DNA of 24,082 nt from SIG299 sp964541485 (GCA_964541485.1 CAZIQL010000035.1:1-24082); one strand, 5' to 3'; shown: positions 15,791 through 23,277, numbered from the stretch's first letter. Notes: generated by a model from the sequence alone, not told the origin. Program-made: numbers and translations.

Positions 15791-16495
15791 CTATTCAAAA
15801 ATATCATCAATTTCAAGATCTGCATAAGTCAAGGAGCAGAAACCATCCATTACTGCACCATTGTTCATCTGAATGGACTTTGCTTTGATGTTACCCTTAA
15901 TAATTGCAGTAGAATCCAATACTACAGGCCCCTTTACATCAATTTCACCCTTTACAGCACCGGCAAAAACAGCAGAATTTGACGTAATATCACCGATAAT
16001 TACTGTGCCAAGACCAACCTTTACACAGCCTTCGCTGCTAATCGAACCTTCTAAACGATCTGTATTTACATAAACCTCAGCAGCCAGGGAGTTACCTGTT
16101 ACCTTACCGGAAATGGTAAGCTTACCAAGGCATTCGATATCACCATTGATAGTTCCCATAACATCCAAAGAGCAATCAGAAATAATACTACCGTTGATTG
16201 TAGTTCCTTTTGTGATCACTGTCACTGCATTCTTATCTTCCACGCCACGTTCTCTTACCGGTGCCTTTTCTTCTGCAACCGGTGTTTTTTCTTTTTCAGG
16301 CTCAGAAACATCTTCTGCATCTTCTGTTTCTTCTTCATCCATCATATCTGCCAGAAGCTCTTCATCTAAGTCTGCATTTTCATCTTCCGATGCAATCGCA
16401 AACAAATCTTCCTCTTCTGTTTCAACTGTTTCGGCCGTATCAATATCATTTACAGCCTGTTCTAACTCATCCTTAATATCCTTAAAAAAACTCAT
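15791..16495 (-). CDS. Bactofilin-family cytoskeletal protein with acidic N-terminus
   Basis: Polymer-forming cytoskeletal protein (DUF583/bactofilin). The start at 16493-16495 (MSFFKDIKDELEQ) has GGAGG seven bases upstream; the ATG 15 bases earlier would place that site inside the gene. This gives 234 residues. Residues 1 to about 88 are very rich in Asp and Glu and likely disordered. From about residue 90 the right-handed beta-helix core is seen as repeated short strands: TINGSIISDCSLDVMGTING, then LTISGKVTG, VNTDRLEGSIS, GTVIIGDIT and AIIKGNIKA. Bactofilins form filaments at the membrane and guide wall or division proteins. Placement at the head of the pyrH-frr-uppS-cdsA cluster suggests an envelope-linked role, which is inference. 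The N-terminal acidic region is longer than in many bactofilins. Confidence 0.9.
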   Translation of the reverse strand: MSFFKDIKDELEQAVNDIDTAETVETEEEDLFAIASEDENADLDEELLADMMDEEETEDAEDVSEPEKEKTPVAEEKAPVRERGVEDKNAVTVITKGTTINGSIISDCSLDVMGTINGDIECLGKLTISGKVTGNSLAAEVYVNTDRLEGSISSEGCVKVGLGTVIIGDITSNSAVFAGAVKGEIDVKGPVVLDSTAIIKGNIKAKSIQMNNGAVMDGFCSLTYADLEIDDIFE

Positions 16496-16537
16496 TTTGG
16501 TACCTCCCAATTCTTTTCGTTTTTGTATACCCTTAGT

Positions 16538-16566
16538 ATTTTATACCACAATCTATTCTATCACAA
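16538..16566 (-). promoter_or_regulatory. Likely promoter of the bactofilin-pyrH-to-polC cluster
   Basis: Minus strand TTGTGA (16561-16566), 17-base spacer, TAAAAT (16538-16543), about 40 bases before the bactofilin start codon. An overlapping alternative (TTTTCA with TAGAAT, also 17 bases apart) lies just upstream, so the exact start is uncertain. Confidence 0.6.
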
Positions 16567-16620
16567 AATCCCCCACTTGAAAACCACTATTTTCCCTTTT
16601 TTATATCTATTATAAAGTTT

Positions 16621-16717
16621 TAATAAATAAAAAACATGCCCTGACCAAATATTCCTAAGCGGCAATCCTTTCAGCGTCAGCTAAAGCCTCGCGTGGAATA
16701 TTTTATCAGGGCATGTT
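16621..16717 (-). terminator. Nested long hairpin terminator of the decarboxylase operon
   Basis: A perfect 12-bp outer stem (16633-16644 with 16706-16717) is followed by a 2-by-2 internal loop and a perfect 9-bp inner stem (16647-16655 with 16695-16703). A 39-base apical region can fold further (GGC/GCC, and CTTTAGC with GCTGAAAG). On the minus strand the last arm runs into TTTTATTTATT, which fits a rho-independent terminator 13 bases after the oadA stop codon. It is much larger and more structured than the other terminators in this window. Confidence 0.85.
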
Positions 16718-16730
16718 GTTTTATAAAACT

Positions 16731-18143
16731 TTATACAGGATATGCACCGTTAGCAGTGTCAGCAGCATTTACATCAACCTTTGTCTGCTGTGCCTGACGA
16801 TGCTTAAAGAAGTCCATCGCAACCTGTGGGAACAACGCATAAGAAAGAACATCTTCTTCCTGCTGCATCCATTCCTTGATGTCTTCACGGAACTTATCAA
16901 GCTGTGGCGGAATGAGGTCTGCCGGACGGCATGTAATCGGCTCTGCATCACCGATTGCCTTCTTCTGAACGTCCTTATTAAACGGCTTAACGGTTTCACC
17001 AAACTCACCACCAAGAACCTTCTTAGATTCCTTGGTAACCATCTTATATCTTTCACCCTGCAATACGTTTAATACAGCCTGTGTACCAACGATCTGGGAG
17101 GATGGAGTAACCAAAGGCGGTTCACCAAAATCCTTACGAACCTCAGGAATTTCTCTTAATACGTCATAGTACTTATCCTCTGCCTTTGCTTCCTTTAACT
17201 GGGAAACAAGGTTGGATAACATACCGCCCGGTACCTGATATAATAAGGTCTTGATATCAACACCCATTACCTTTGGATTTAATAAGCCTGTCTTTAATGC
17301 TTCTTCCTGCATTGGACGGAAATAATCTGCAATCTCAGCAAGAAGATTCTGGTCAAAGCCTGTATCATACTCTGTACCCTTAAATGTCTCCACCATAACT
17401 TCGGTTGCCGGCTGACTGGTACCCATGGAGAATGGAGACATTGCAGTATCAATCACATCAACACCTGCTTCCACAGCCTTTAAGTAGGTCATGGAAGCCA
17501 CACCGGACGTGTAGTGGGTATGCAACTGGATTGGAAGCTTGGTACCTTCCTTTAATGCTTCTACAAGCTCCGTTGCCTTGTATGGAAGTAAAAGACCAGC
17601 CATATCCTTAATACAAAGGGAATCTGCACCAAGTTCTTCTACTCTTCTTGCAATATCCTTCCAGTAATCCAGTGTATATGCATCACCTAATGTATAGGAC
17701 AATGCAATCTGTGCATGACCCTGTTCCTTCTTTGCTGCCTTTACAGCAGTTTCTAAGTTTCTAAGGTCATTGAAACAGTCAAAAATACGGATGATGTCAA
17801 TACCGTTTGCAATAGACTTCTGTACGAAATACTCAACTACATCGTCAGAATAGTGGTTATAACCAAGAATATTCTGACCACGGAATAACATCTGTAACTT
17901 TGTGTTCTTAAAGCCTGCTTTTAACTTTCTGAGTCTTTCCCATGGATCTTCCTTTAAGAAACGTAAGGATGCATCGAATGTTGCGCCGCCCCAGCACTCT
18001 ACGGAATGATAGCCAACCTGATCCATCTTTTCGATGATAGGAAGCATCTGCTCGGTAGACATTCTGGTAGCAATTAAAGACTGGTGTGCATCACGAAGTA
18101 TCGTTTCGGTAATGCCAATTGGCTTTTTTACCTGTTCTGCCAT
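16731..18143 (-). CDS. oadA: Oxaloacetate decarboxylase alpha / pyruvate carboxylase B-type carboxyltransferase
   Basis: Carboxyltransferase that moves CO2 between an oxoacid (oxaloacetate/pyruvate) and biotin on a separate carrier. It corresponds to the 5S subunit of transcarboxylase. The 470 residues comprise the HMGL-like TIM barrel and the PYC/OADA conserved domain, but no biotinyl domain; that is the separate protein encoded by 19307-19699. Active-site features: LRDAHQSL (Arg17, Asp18, Gln21), the carboxylated lysine Lys179 in CIKDMAGLL, and the metal-binding His208 and His210 in HTHYTSG. The ATG has GGAGG at nine bases, 22 bases after oadB. It is the last gene of the operon. The physiological direction (oxaloacetate decarboxylation or pyruvate carboxylation) cannot be read from sequence. 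Confidence 0.93.
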   Translation of the reverse strand: MAEQVKKPIGITETILRDAHQSLIATRMSTEQMLPIIEKMDQVGYHSVECWGGATFDASLRFLKEDPWERLRKLKAGFKNTKLQMLFRGQNILGYNHYSDDVVEYFVQKSIANGIDIIRIFDCFNDLRNLETAVKAAKKEQGHAQIALSYTLGDAYTLDYWKDIARRVEELGADSLCIKDMAGLLLPYKATELVEALKEGTKLPIQLHTHYTSGVASMTYLKAVEAGVDVIDTAMSPFSMGTSQPATEVMVETFKGTEYDTGFDQNLLAEIADYFRPMQEEALKTGLLNPKVMGVDIKTLLYQVPGGMLSNLVSQLKEAKAEDKYYDVLREIPEVRKDFGEPPLVTPSSQIVGTQAVLNVLQGERYKMVTKESKKVLGGEFGETVKPFNKDVQKKAIGDAEPITCRPADLIPPQLDKFREDIKEWMQQEEDVLSYALFPQVAMDFFKHRQAQQTKVDVNAADTANGAYPV

Positions 18144-18165
18144 AATAATTTACCTCCAAATTAGT

Positions 18166-19290
18166 TTAAACGCCAAAAATAGCCATGAATACACCGGCTA
18201 CAACCGCAGTACCGATAACACCGGCTACGTTTGGACCCATCGCATGCATGAGAAGGAAATTCGTCGGGTCTGCCTCAGAACCTACCTTCTGGGATACTCT
18301 GGCTGCCATAGGAACCGCAGAAACACCTGCTGAACCAATGAGTGGATTTACTTTTCCTCCGGTCATCTTACACATAATCTTACCGAAGATAACACCGCCT
18401 GCCGTACCGATAGCAAACGCAATCAGACCAAGTGCAACAATCTTAAGTGTATCCCAGTTTAAGAATGCATCTGCTCTTGTGGTCGCACCTACGGAAGTAC
18501 CAAGTAAGATAACTACAATGTACATAAGGGAATTAGATGCATGCTCAGCAAGCTGCTTCACCACGCCACATTCTCTAAAAAGATTACCAAGCATCAGCAT
18601 ACCAAGAAGCGGTGCTGTGTCCGGTAAAATCATTACTACTACGATTGTAATTATAATAGGGAATAAAATCTTTTCAAGCTTCGATACAGGACGAAGCTGT
18701 TCCATCTTGATTTTTCTTTCCTCTTCTGTTGTCAAAAGCTTCATAATCGGTGGCTGAATAATCGGAACCAAAGACATATACGTATATGCCGCGACCGCAA
18801 TCGGCCCCATTAAATCTGTCTGTCCAAGCTTTGCCGCAAGGAAAATGGAGGTAGGACCGTCAGCACCACCGATAATAGAGATGGCTGCCGCTGCCTGACC
18901 GTTAAATCCCATCATAATAGCAAAGAAATATGCCGCAAAAATACCAAGCTGAGCTGCCGCACCAAGGAGGAAGCTCTTTGGATTTGCAATCAGCGGACCG
19001 AAGTCTGTCATTGCACCTACGCCCATGAAAATCAGGGACGGTAAAATTGCCCACTCATCGAGCAGAAAGAAGAAATGTAATAATCCACCTTCTTCCATAA
19101 TCGGAGGATACATATTAACCAATAACATACCGAACGCAATCGGAACTAACAGAAGTGGTTCATAATCATGTGCAATCGCAAGATATAAAAATACCAATGC
19201 CACCGCAATCATCAGATAGTTTCCCCAAGTAAGGCTGGCAAAACCGGTCTGAGCTGCAAGATTCTGCAAAATCTCTAAAATGTCATTCAT
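18166..19290 (-). CDS. oadB: Na+-translocating decarboxylase beta subunit
   Basis: Integral membrane pump that decarboxylates carboxybiotin and exports Na+ (OadB/MmdB/GcdB family). The 374 residues hold around nine hydrophobic segments. The conserved functional blocks are present: GGADGPTSIF with Asp144 (equivalent to the essential Asp203 of Klebsiella OadB) and NPLIGSAGVSAVPMAARVS with Asn315, Ser324 and Arg331 (equivalent to Asn373, Ser382 and Arg389). All key sodium-path residues are kept, so the pump is predicted functional. GGGAGG eight bases before the ATG supports the start. It lies 16 bases after the biotin carrier gene. Confidence 0.96.
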   Translation of the reverse strand: MNDILEILQNLAAQTGFASLTWGNYLMIAVALVFLYLAIAHDYEPLLLVPIAFGMLLVNMYPPIMEEGGLLHFFFLLDEWAILPSLIFMGVGAMTDFGPLIANPKSFLLGAAAQLGIFAAYFFAIMMGFNGQAAAAISIIGGADGPTSIFLAAKLGQTDLMGPIAVAAYTYMSLVPIIQPPIMKLLTTEEERKIKMEQLRPVSKLEKILFPIIITIVVVMILPDTAPLLGMLMLGNLFRECGVVKQLAEHASNSLMYIVVILLGTSVGATTRADAFLNWDTLKIVALGLIAFAIGTAGGVIFGKIMCKMTGGKVNPLIGSAGVSAVPMAARVSQKVGSEADPTNFLLMHAMGPNVAGVIGTAVVAGVFMAIFGV

Positions 19291-19306
19291 TTAGGTTGCC
19301 TCCCAA

Positions 19307-19699
19307 TTAGTTTAAAGTAGCTAAAACTGCTCCTGCTTCTACCTGCTCACCAACTGTGGTATTGATGCTTGCAACGGTACCATCCTGTGGTGCTACGATT
19401 TCATTTTCCATCTTCATAGCTTCAAGAATTACGATAACATCGCCTCTCTTCACTGCCTGTCCCACACTTGCCTTCACACCAAGAATCTTACCAGGCATTG
19501 GAGCGTTAATCTTTACGCCACCCTGTGCGCCCGCTGGAGCCTTAGGTGCCGGAGCCGGTGCTGGAGCCGCCGCCTTTGGCGCCGGAGCTGCTACCGGTGC
19601 TGCTACCGGAGCTGCTGCTACAGGCGCAACCACGCCTGTGCCTTCTTCTACTGTTACATCATAAACATTACCATTTACAGTAATTGTATAAGTCTTCAT
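19307..19699 (-). CDS. Biotin carboxyl carrier protein of the decarboxylase complex
   Basis: Small carrier (130 residues) that shuttles carboxybiotin between the carboxyltransferases and the membrane pump. It corresponds to MmdC/GcdC or the 1.3S transcarboxylase subunit. After a short N-terminal strand region (MKTYTITVNGNVYDVTVEEG) comes a flexible Ala-Pro-rich linker (about 24-58), then a biotinyl domain (62-130) with the biotinylated Lys96 in EAMKM. The linker matches the swinging-arm design of gamma/delta subunits in Na+ decarboxylases. AGGAGG precedes the ATG. The biotin ligase needed to modify it is not in the window. Confidence 0.95.
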   Translation of the reverse strand: MKTYTITVNGNVYDVTVEEGTGVVAPVAAAPVAAPVAAPAPKAAAPAPAPAPKAPAGAQGGVKINAPMPGKILGVKASVGQAVKRGDVIVILEAMKMENEIVAPQDGTVASINTTVGEQVEAGAVLATLN

Positions 19700-19717
19700 T
19701 TTTCAATCCTCCTAAAT

Positions 19718-20116
19718 TTACGCATTCTGCCATCTGCTGTTTCTTTTACGGATGGAACGTACCACTAAACCACCCGGTACTGAATTGCCCTGGGACGCTT
19801 CATATGCATGAATTGCTGCTGTAATTACCGCAATCAGTTCCAAATCATCTGTCAAAGCTGCTTCCTGTATGGCAATCTGAGTTACTGTCTCTTCTACCGC
19901 CTTTTCAGGAAGTGTTTTTCCTGCTTTTCTGTCAGCAAGCTTCTTTTCAAATACAGAAATATATTTGAACAAAGAAATTACGAAACAAATGAACACAAGT
20001 GCTGCAAATACAACAGTGATACCAATAATAGTGTTAATACCTGCTTCTGCCATTGCATCTTCAATACTTGCCCACCATCCGGCAATACCACCGCTTAATA
20101 AACTATAAACTCTCAT
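19718..20116 (-). CDS. OadG-like gamma subunit (membrane assembly subunit)
   Basis: 132 residues with a single clear transmembrane helix (about 28-51, IIGITVVFAALVFICFVISL) followed by a charged cytoplasmic tail. OadG/MmdD-type subunits anchor the soluble carboxyltransferase to the beta pump. The tail here includes a helix resembling an OadG-associated conserved region (LELIAVITAAIHAYEASQG) and ends in the basic VVRSIRKRNSRWQNA, a pattern seen in OadG-family proteins linked to such operons. GGAGG precedes the ATG, 14 bases after the mmdA-like gene. The assignment rests on size, topology, position and this C-terminal pattern rather than strong sequence identity. Confidence 0.85.
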   Translation of the reverse strand: MRVYSLLSGGIAGWWASIEDAMAEAGINTIIGITVVFAALVFICFVISLFKYISVFEKKLADRKAGKTLPEKAVEETVTQIAIQEAALTDDLELIAVITAAIHAYEASQGNSVPGGLVVRSIRKRNSRWQNA

Positions 20117-20130
20117 GTGATACCTCCGTA

Positions 20131-21561
20131 TTAGATTGTGCTGTGCTTCTTAGCCGGCTGATTCTCTCTCTTAGAGTATAACATTCCAAGTGCATAGGAA
20201 AGATGCTGTCTTAAGCTGTCTGCCGAAACAATTGCATCTACATAGCCACGCTTTGCTGCAGATTCTGCACTGTTCTGAAGTTCTTCATATGCCTTCTTTA
20301 TGTTATCTCTTTCTTCTGCGTTCTTGTCAGAAGCAAGAATCTGTGCTGCAAGTCCTGCATCCATCATACCAATCTTTGCGCCTTCTACCGCAAATACCAT
20401 ATCTGCGCCGATATGCTTGGAATTCATTACAATATATGTACTGCCGTATGCCATACCGGACACTACGTTAATCTTAGCCACGGTTGCACCAGCAAACGCT
20501 GCTGTTAACTTTGCTGCTGCTACAGCAATGCTCTTTTCTTCTTCTACCGTTGCCTTGTAGCCATTTACATTTGTAAATGATACAACCGGAAGACCAAATG
20601 CGTCACAGAACCTTACAAACTGTGCAGCTTTCTCACAGCCTGCTGTGGTGAGTGCTGCATCAAACTTTTCTGCCACCTTACCGTTTTCATCAAGGACTGC
20701 TGTTCTGTTTGCAACTGCACCAACCGTCATACCATCAAACTTAATGAATGCTGTTACCATTTCCTTTGCATAATCTGCCTTTACTTCAAAATAGAAGTTA
20801 TCATCGGAAAGATTTGCAAGTGCCTGTGCAGGATCTGCCTGGAGTGCATCAAAGGCAACCGCACGGTTTAAATCATCCATGCAATCAACCACTGCTTCAG
20901 CTTCATTATTTGCAGGTAAAACAGATACTAATGTGCGAATGCTTGCAAGTACCTCTGCTTCATCTTCTTTCACAACATCAACCACACCGGCAGCTGCCTG
21001 ATACTCAGCAGATGCTGTATCACACTTTGCCGTATAATTACCTTCCAGTGCATTTGGAGAATTTACAAATAACTTTGCATTACTCTTTGGCATAAAGGTG
21101 AAGTCAGATAATGCTGCAGAAACTGCAGAACCACCGCCACAAGTACCAAATACTGCGGTAAACTGAGGAATTACACCGGATGCCAGTGTCTGCTTGAAGT
21201 ACACTTCACCAAAACCTGCAAGTGCATCCGTTGCCTCCTGAAGTCTCAGACCCGCGCAATCCACAAGTCCAATCACCGGAGCTCCTGTCTTTAATGCCAT
21301 GTCGTAAAGTCTTACAATCTTCTTTGCATGCATTTCACCAATGGTGCCGTGCAGCACGGTTGCATCCTGGCTGTAAACATAAACCAGACTACCATCAATC
21401 AGTCCATATCCGGTGATAACACCGTCAGATGGAGCATCGGCCTGCTTCAAATCAAAATCTGTGTTTCTCTTTGTCACAAGCGCACCGATTTCAACAAAAC
21501 TGTTTTCGTCAAGCAAAGCAGTAATTCTGTCTTTTGCTGACATCTGTGTTGAACTACCCAT
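20131..21561 (-). CDS. Acyl-CoA carboxyltransferase (MmdA/12S-like alpha subunit)
   Basis: Crotonase-fold carboxyltransferase of the acetyl/propionyl-CoA carboxylase beta family, which moves carboxyl groups between an acyl-CoA and biotin. The 476 residues are shorter and more divergent than usual MmdA (about 510). The two half-domains are visible. The N-terminal half includes GVITGYGLIDGSLVYVYSQD, GLVDCAGLRLQEA, and GTCGGGSAVSAALSDF (oxyanion-hole region). The C-terminal half includes GMTVGAVANR, RFCDAFGLPVVSFTNVNGY and AKINVVSGMAYGSTYIVM. Residues about 175-225 are loosely conserved. The acyl-CoA substrate cannot be told: methylmalonyl-, glutaconyl- or another CoA ester is possible. GGAGG seven bases before the ATG supports the start. 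It is the first gene of the five-gene Na+ decarboxylase operon, behind a consensus promoter. Confidence 0.88.
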   Translation of the reverse strand: MGSSTQMSAKDRITALLDENSFVEIGALVTKRNTDFDLKQADAPSDGVITGYGLIDGSLVYVYSQDATVLHGTIGEMHAKKIVRLYDMALKTGAPVIGLVDCAGLRLQEATDALAGFGEVYFKQTLASGVIPQFTAVFGTCGGGSAVSAALSDFTFMPKSNAKLFVNSPNALEGNYTAKCDTASAEYQAAAGVVDVVKEDEAEVLASIRTLVSVLPANNEAEAVVDCMDDLNRAVAFDALQADPAQALANLSDDNFYFEVKADYAKEMVTAFIKFDGMTVGAVANRTAVLDENGKVAEKFDAALTTAGCEKAAQFVRFCDAFGLPVVSFTNVNGYKATVEEEKSIAVAAAKLTAAFAGATVAKINVVSGMAYGSTYIVMNSKHIGADMVFAVEGAKIGMMDAGLAAQILASDKNAEERDNIKKAYEELQNSAESAAKRGYVDAIVSADSLRQHLSYALGMLYSKRENQPAKKHSTI

Positions 21562-21599
21562 TTTTTAGCCTCCATTTTTTATTATGTAAAAACAGCTTA

Positions 21600-21623
21600 C
21601 GCCCTATGATCTCTCATAGGGCG
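21600..21623 (-). promoter_or_regulatory. Perfect 10-bp hairpin in the 5' leader of the decarboxylase operon
   Basis: CGCCCTATGA pairs exactly with 21614-21623 around a four-base loop. It lies between the likely transcription start (near 21641) and the mmdA-like start codon. On the minus strand it is followed six bases later by TTTTT, so it could be a weak attenuator, a leader-stabilising stem, or the late terminator of the upstream Ig-like gene. Confidence 0.6.
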
Positions 21624-21647
21624 GAAAACCAATTTCTGCCGATTATA

Positions 21648-21676
21648 ATTATATCGAATCGCCACGAAAAAAGCAA
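21648..21676 (-). promoter_or_regulatory. Promoter of the Na+ decarboxylase operon
   Basis: Minus strand TTGCTT (21671-21676), 17-base spacer, TATAAT (21648-21653), about 87 bases before the first start codon. A second TATAAT abuts it but has unfavourable spacing. Confidence 0.75.
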
Positions 21677-21713
21677 TACATAATCGCAAACTTTTGGTAA
21701 AGATTTAACAAAG

Positions 21714-22628
21714 TTATGGTTCTGTACCGTTTTCTCCGGAAGCGCTTGTATCCTTCTTCACTGTAAGCTTGGCTTCTGCTGTGGTTATATTGGCTGCCGC
21801 ATCCGACACTATCAGTTTTACTACCTGTTCGCCCTCTACATCCCACTTTGGTTCAGAATAAAAAATGACACTTACCGCAGTATCATCTATAATTTCTACA
21901 ATGAAATCCTGCACTGTCAACTTATTGTTCAGTAAGGTCTCTGCATCCCTCGTCACGACCACCGGTGCTTTTGTATCGCCGATGCTGACAATTGCCATGG
22001 CAACATCTCCATCTACCAAAAGGTCAATTCCATACTCTCCTGCCTGATTTACATCTATCAGACCAGTATCTGTCACATAAGATACATCGCTTCCTTCTTC
22101 AACCAAAAACATTTCAGGATCAGGAAACTCTGTACCAATTTGTAATTCCATCCGTGTTACGAGGTTTAATATATTTAAAACAGCGGAAACTGTCGTTACA
22201 TTGCCTGCCGCATCCGTCACCACAAGCATAACCTCCTGCAAACCGTATTTGTTAAAATCCGGTCCAGCAGCTTTTTTATCCTGGTCAGATGCATACTCGA
22301 CTGTATATTCTGATTCATCCTCAATGCTTTCAATGAAGTCTTCCGGAGAAACCGTTGTTCCATAGAAAATGACCACTCTCTTCACAACAACCACTGGTGC
22401 TGTGCCGTCTGAATCCGGTGTCGAAGTCGGAAGCAACGTTTCTTGCAATGCATCCGTCGGCACAGGAGTTGAACTGTTTCCCGCCTGTTCCGTCGGAGAT
22501 GGCGTCGTAGTTTCCACAGTCTCATTCTCTCTGCTAAAAAAGAAAGCGGCCATAAAAACCAGTGTAAGAACCAACATACTCGCCATAAGAATCAATACTA
22601 AATTTCCACTTCTTTTGTTTTCGTTCAT
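21714..22628 (-). CDS. Membrane-anchored protein with Ig-like (DUF5011-type) repeats
   Basis: Not assigned a function. I chose the ATG at 22626-22628 (MNENKRSGN), giving 304 residues. AGGAG sits nine bases before it but directly abuts the ATG nine bases earlier. The N-terminus has a short basic segment, then one transmembrane helix (about 10-30) with no cleavage site evident. A Thr/Ser/Pro-rich spacer follows (about 35-73). The rest consists of Ig-like beta modules of the kind found in DUF5011/Big_3-type surface proteins. One is around 85-150 with VTDAAGNVTTVSAVLNI, a middle one around 152-215, and one around 220-290 with VSDAAANITTAEAKLTV. The protein should face the outside of the membrane. 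It has its own promoter and is not obviously tied to recX or the decarboxylase. Confidence 0.85.
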   Translation of the reverse strand: MNENKRSGNLVLILMASMLVLTLVFMAAFFFSRENETVETTTPSPTEQAGNSSTPVPTDALQETLLPTSTPDSDGTAPVVVVKRVVIFYGTTVSPEDFIESIEDESEYTVEYASDQDKKAAGPDFNKYGLQEVMLVVTDAAGNVTTVSAVLNILNLVTRMELQIGTEFPDPEMFLVEEGSDVSYVTDTGLIDVNQAGEYGIDLLVDGDVAMAIVSIGDTKAPVVVTRDAETLLNNKLTVQDFIVEIIDDTAVSVIFYSEPKWDVEGEQVVKLIVSDAAANITTAEAKLTVKKDTSASGENGTEP

Positions 22629-22681
22629 TATCTTCATCTCCTGTATTCTCTACATCATCAGTACAAAATCATTACAGTAAA

Positions 22682-22710
22682 ATTTTACTCTCAGACAATT
22701 ACTGTGTCAA
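22682..22710 (-). promoter_or_regulatory. Promoter of the Ig-like protein gene
   Basis: Minus strand TTGACA (22705-22710), 17-base spacer, TAAAAT (22682-22687), in the 102-base gap after recX. The -35 is perfect and the -10 matches five of six. Confidence 0.72.
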
Positions 22711-22730
22711 GATATTGTAAGCCTTCTCTA

Positions 22731-23210
22731 TTACAACCGCAGTATGGCCCTGATTCGATCCCCCGAAAATCCTTTTCTATATAATTTTGCAGCAATCTTT
22801 TGCTTTTCTTCATAGGAAAGTTCCTCCAGCGTTTCCTCTGTAACATGATACTTCTGCAATTGTCTCCGGATGGCAGAAGCCTCCTGTTCTTCTCCGTTTT
22901 CCGTTTTATAATTATCCTCCATTGCCCTGTCGATATCTTCGTCAGCAATCCCTTTTTGTTTTAATAAATATTCCAGCTCGCGTTTGCTTTTACTCTCTTT
23001 CCGGTTTCTGATAAAAACACTTGCTACCCGGTAATCATCCAGATAGTGAAACAAATCCAGATAAGCAAATATCTCTTCCTGAATATCCTCCGGATACTCA
23101 CCTTTGTTCAGTTTATCCTTTAATTCCTTTCTGGAATAATCCTTTTTTTCAAGTAAATGCAACGCTCTCTTTTTCCCATGTTTTAAAATTTCATCCCGTT
23201 CATCCAACAT
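22731..23210 (-). CDS. recX: RecX, regulator of RecA
   Basis: Binds RecA filaments and modulates recombination and the SOS response. I place the start at the ATG 23208-23210 (MLDERDEILKHGKKRAL), which has AAGGAG six bases upstream. The ATG 27 bases earlier has no Shine-Dalgarno sequence and sits close to the terminator hairpin. The 159 residues are all-helical and consist of three-helix repeats. They include ALHLLEKKDYSRKELKDKL near the N-terminus, YLDLFHYLDDYRVASVFIR in the middle and AAKLYRKGFSGDRIRAIL at the end, patterns typical of the family. It follows recA, as in many bacteria, but behind a terminator, so its expression likely depends on readthrough. Confidence 0.94.
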   Translation of the reverse strand: MLDERDEILKHGKKRALHLLEKKDYSRKELKDKLNKGEYPEDIQEEIFAYLDLFHYLDDYRVASVFIRNRKESKSKRELEYLLKQKGIADEDIDRAMEDNYKTENGEEQEASAIRRQLQKYHVTEETLEELSYEEKQKIAAKLYRKGFSGDRIRAILRL

Positions 23211-23244
23211 ACGTTTCTCCTTGCATTTTTTCTCCATATAGCAG

Positions 23245-23277
23245 AAAAACTGCCACAGAAAAGTTTTTCTGTGGCAG
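23245..23277 (-). terminator. Rho-independent terminator between recA and recX
   Basis: Perfect 13-bp stem CTGCCACAGAAAA/TTTTCTGTGGCAG (23250-23262 with 23265-23277) followed on the minus strand by TTTTTCT. It lies 27 bases after the recA stop codon and 34 bases before the chosen recX start. Confidence 0.88.

Noticed and set aside
16633..16717. Hammerhead, twister or c-di-GMP element
   Set aside because: I compared the loop with remembered consensus motifs (CUGANGA/GAAA, twister and GEMM cores) and none fits, so it is kept only as a structured terminator.
21648..21846. 65-codon minus-strand frame near the decarboxylase promoter
   Set aside because: It overlaps the end of the Ig-like gene and the promoter and has no ribosome binding site or homology I can recognise.
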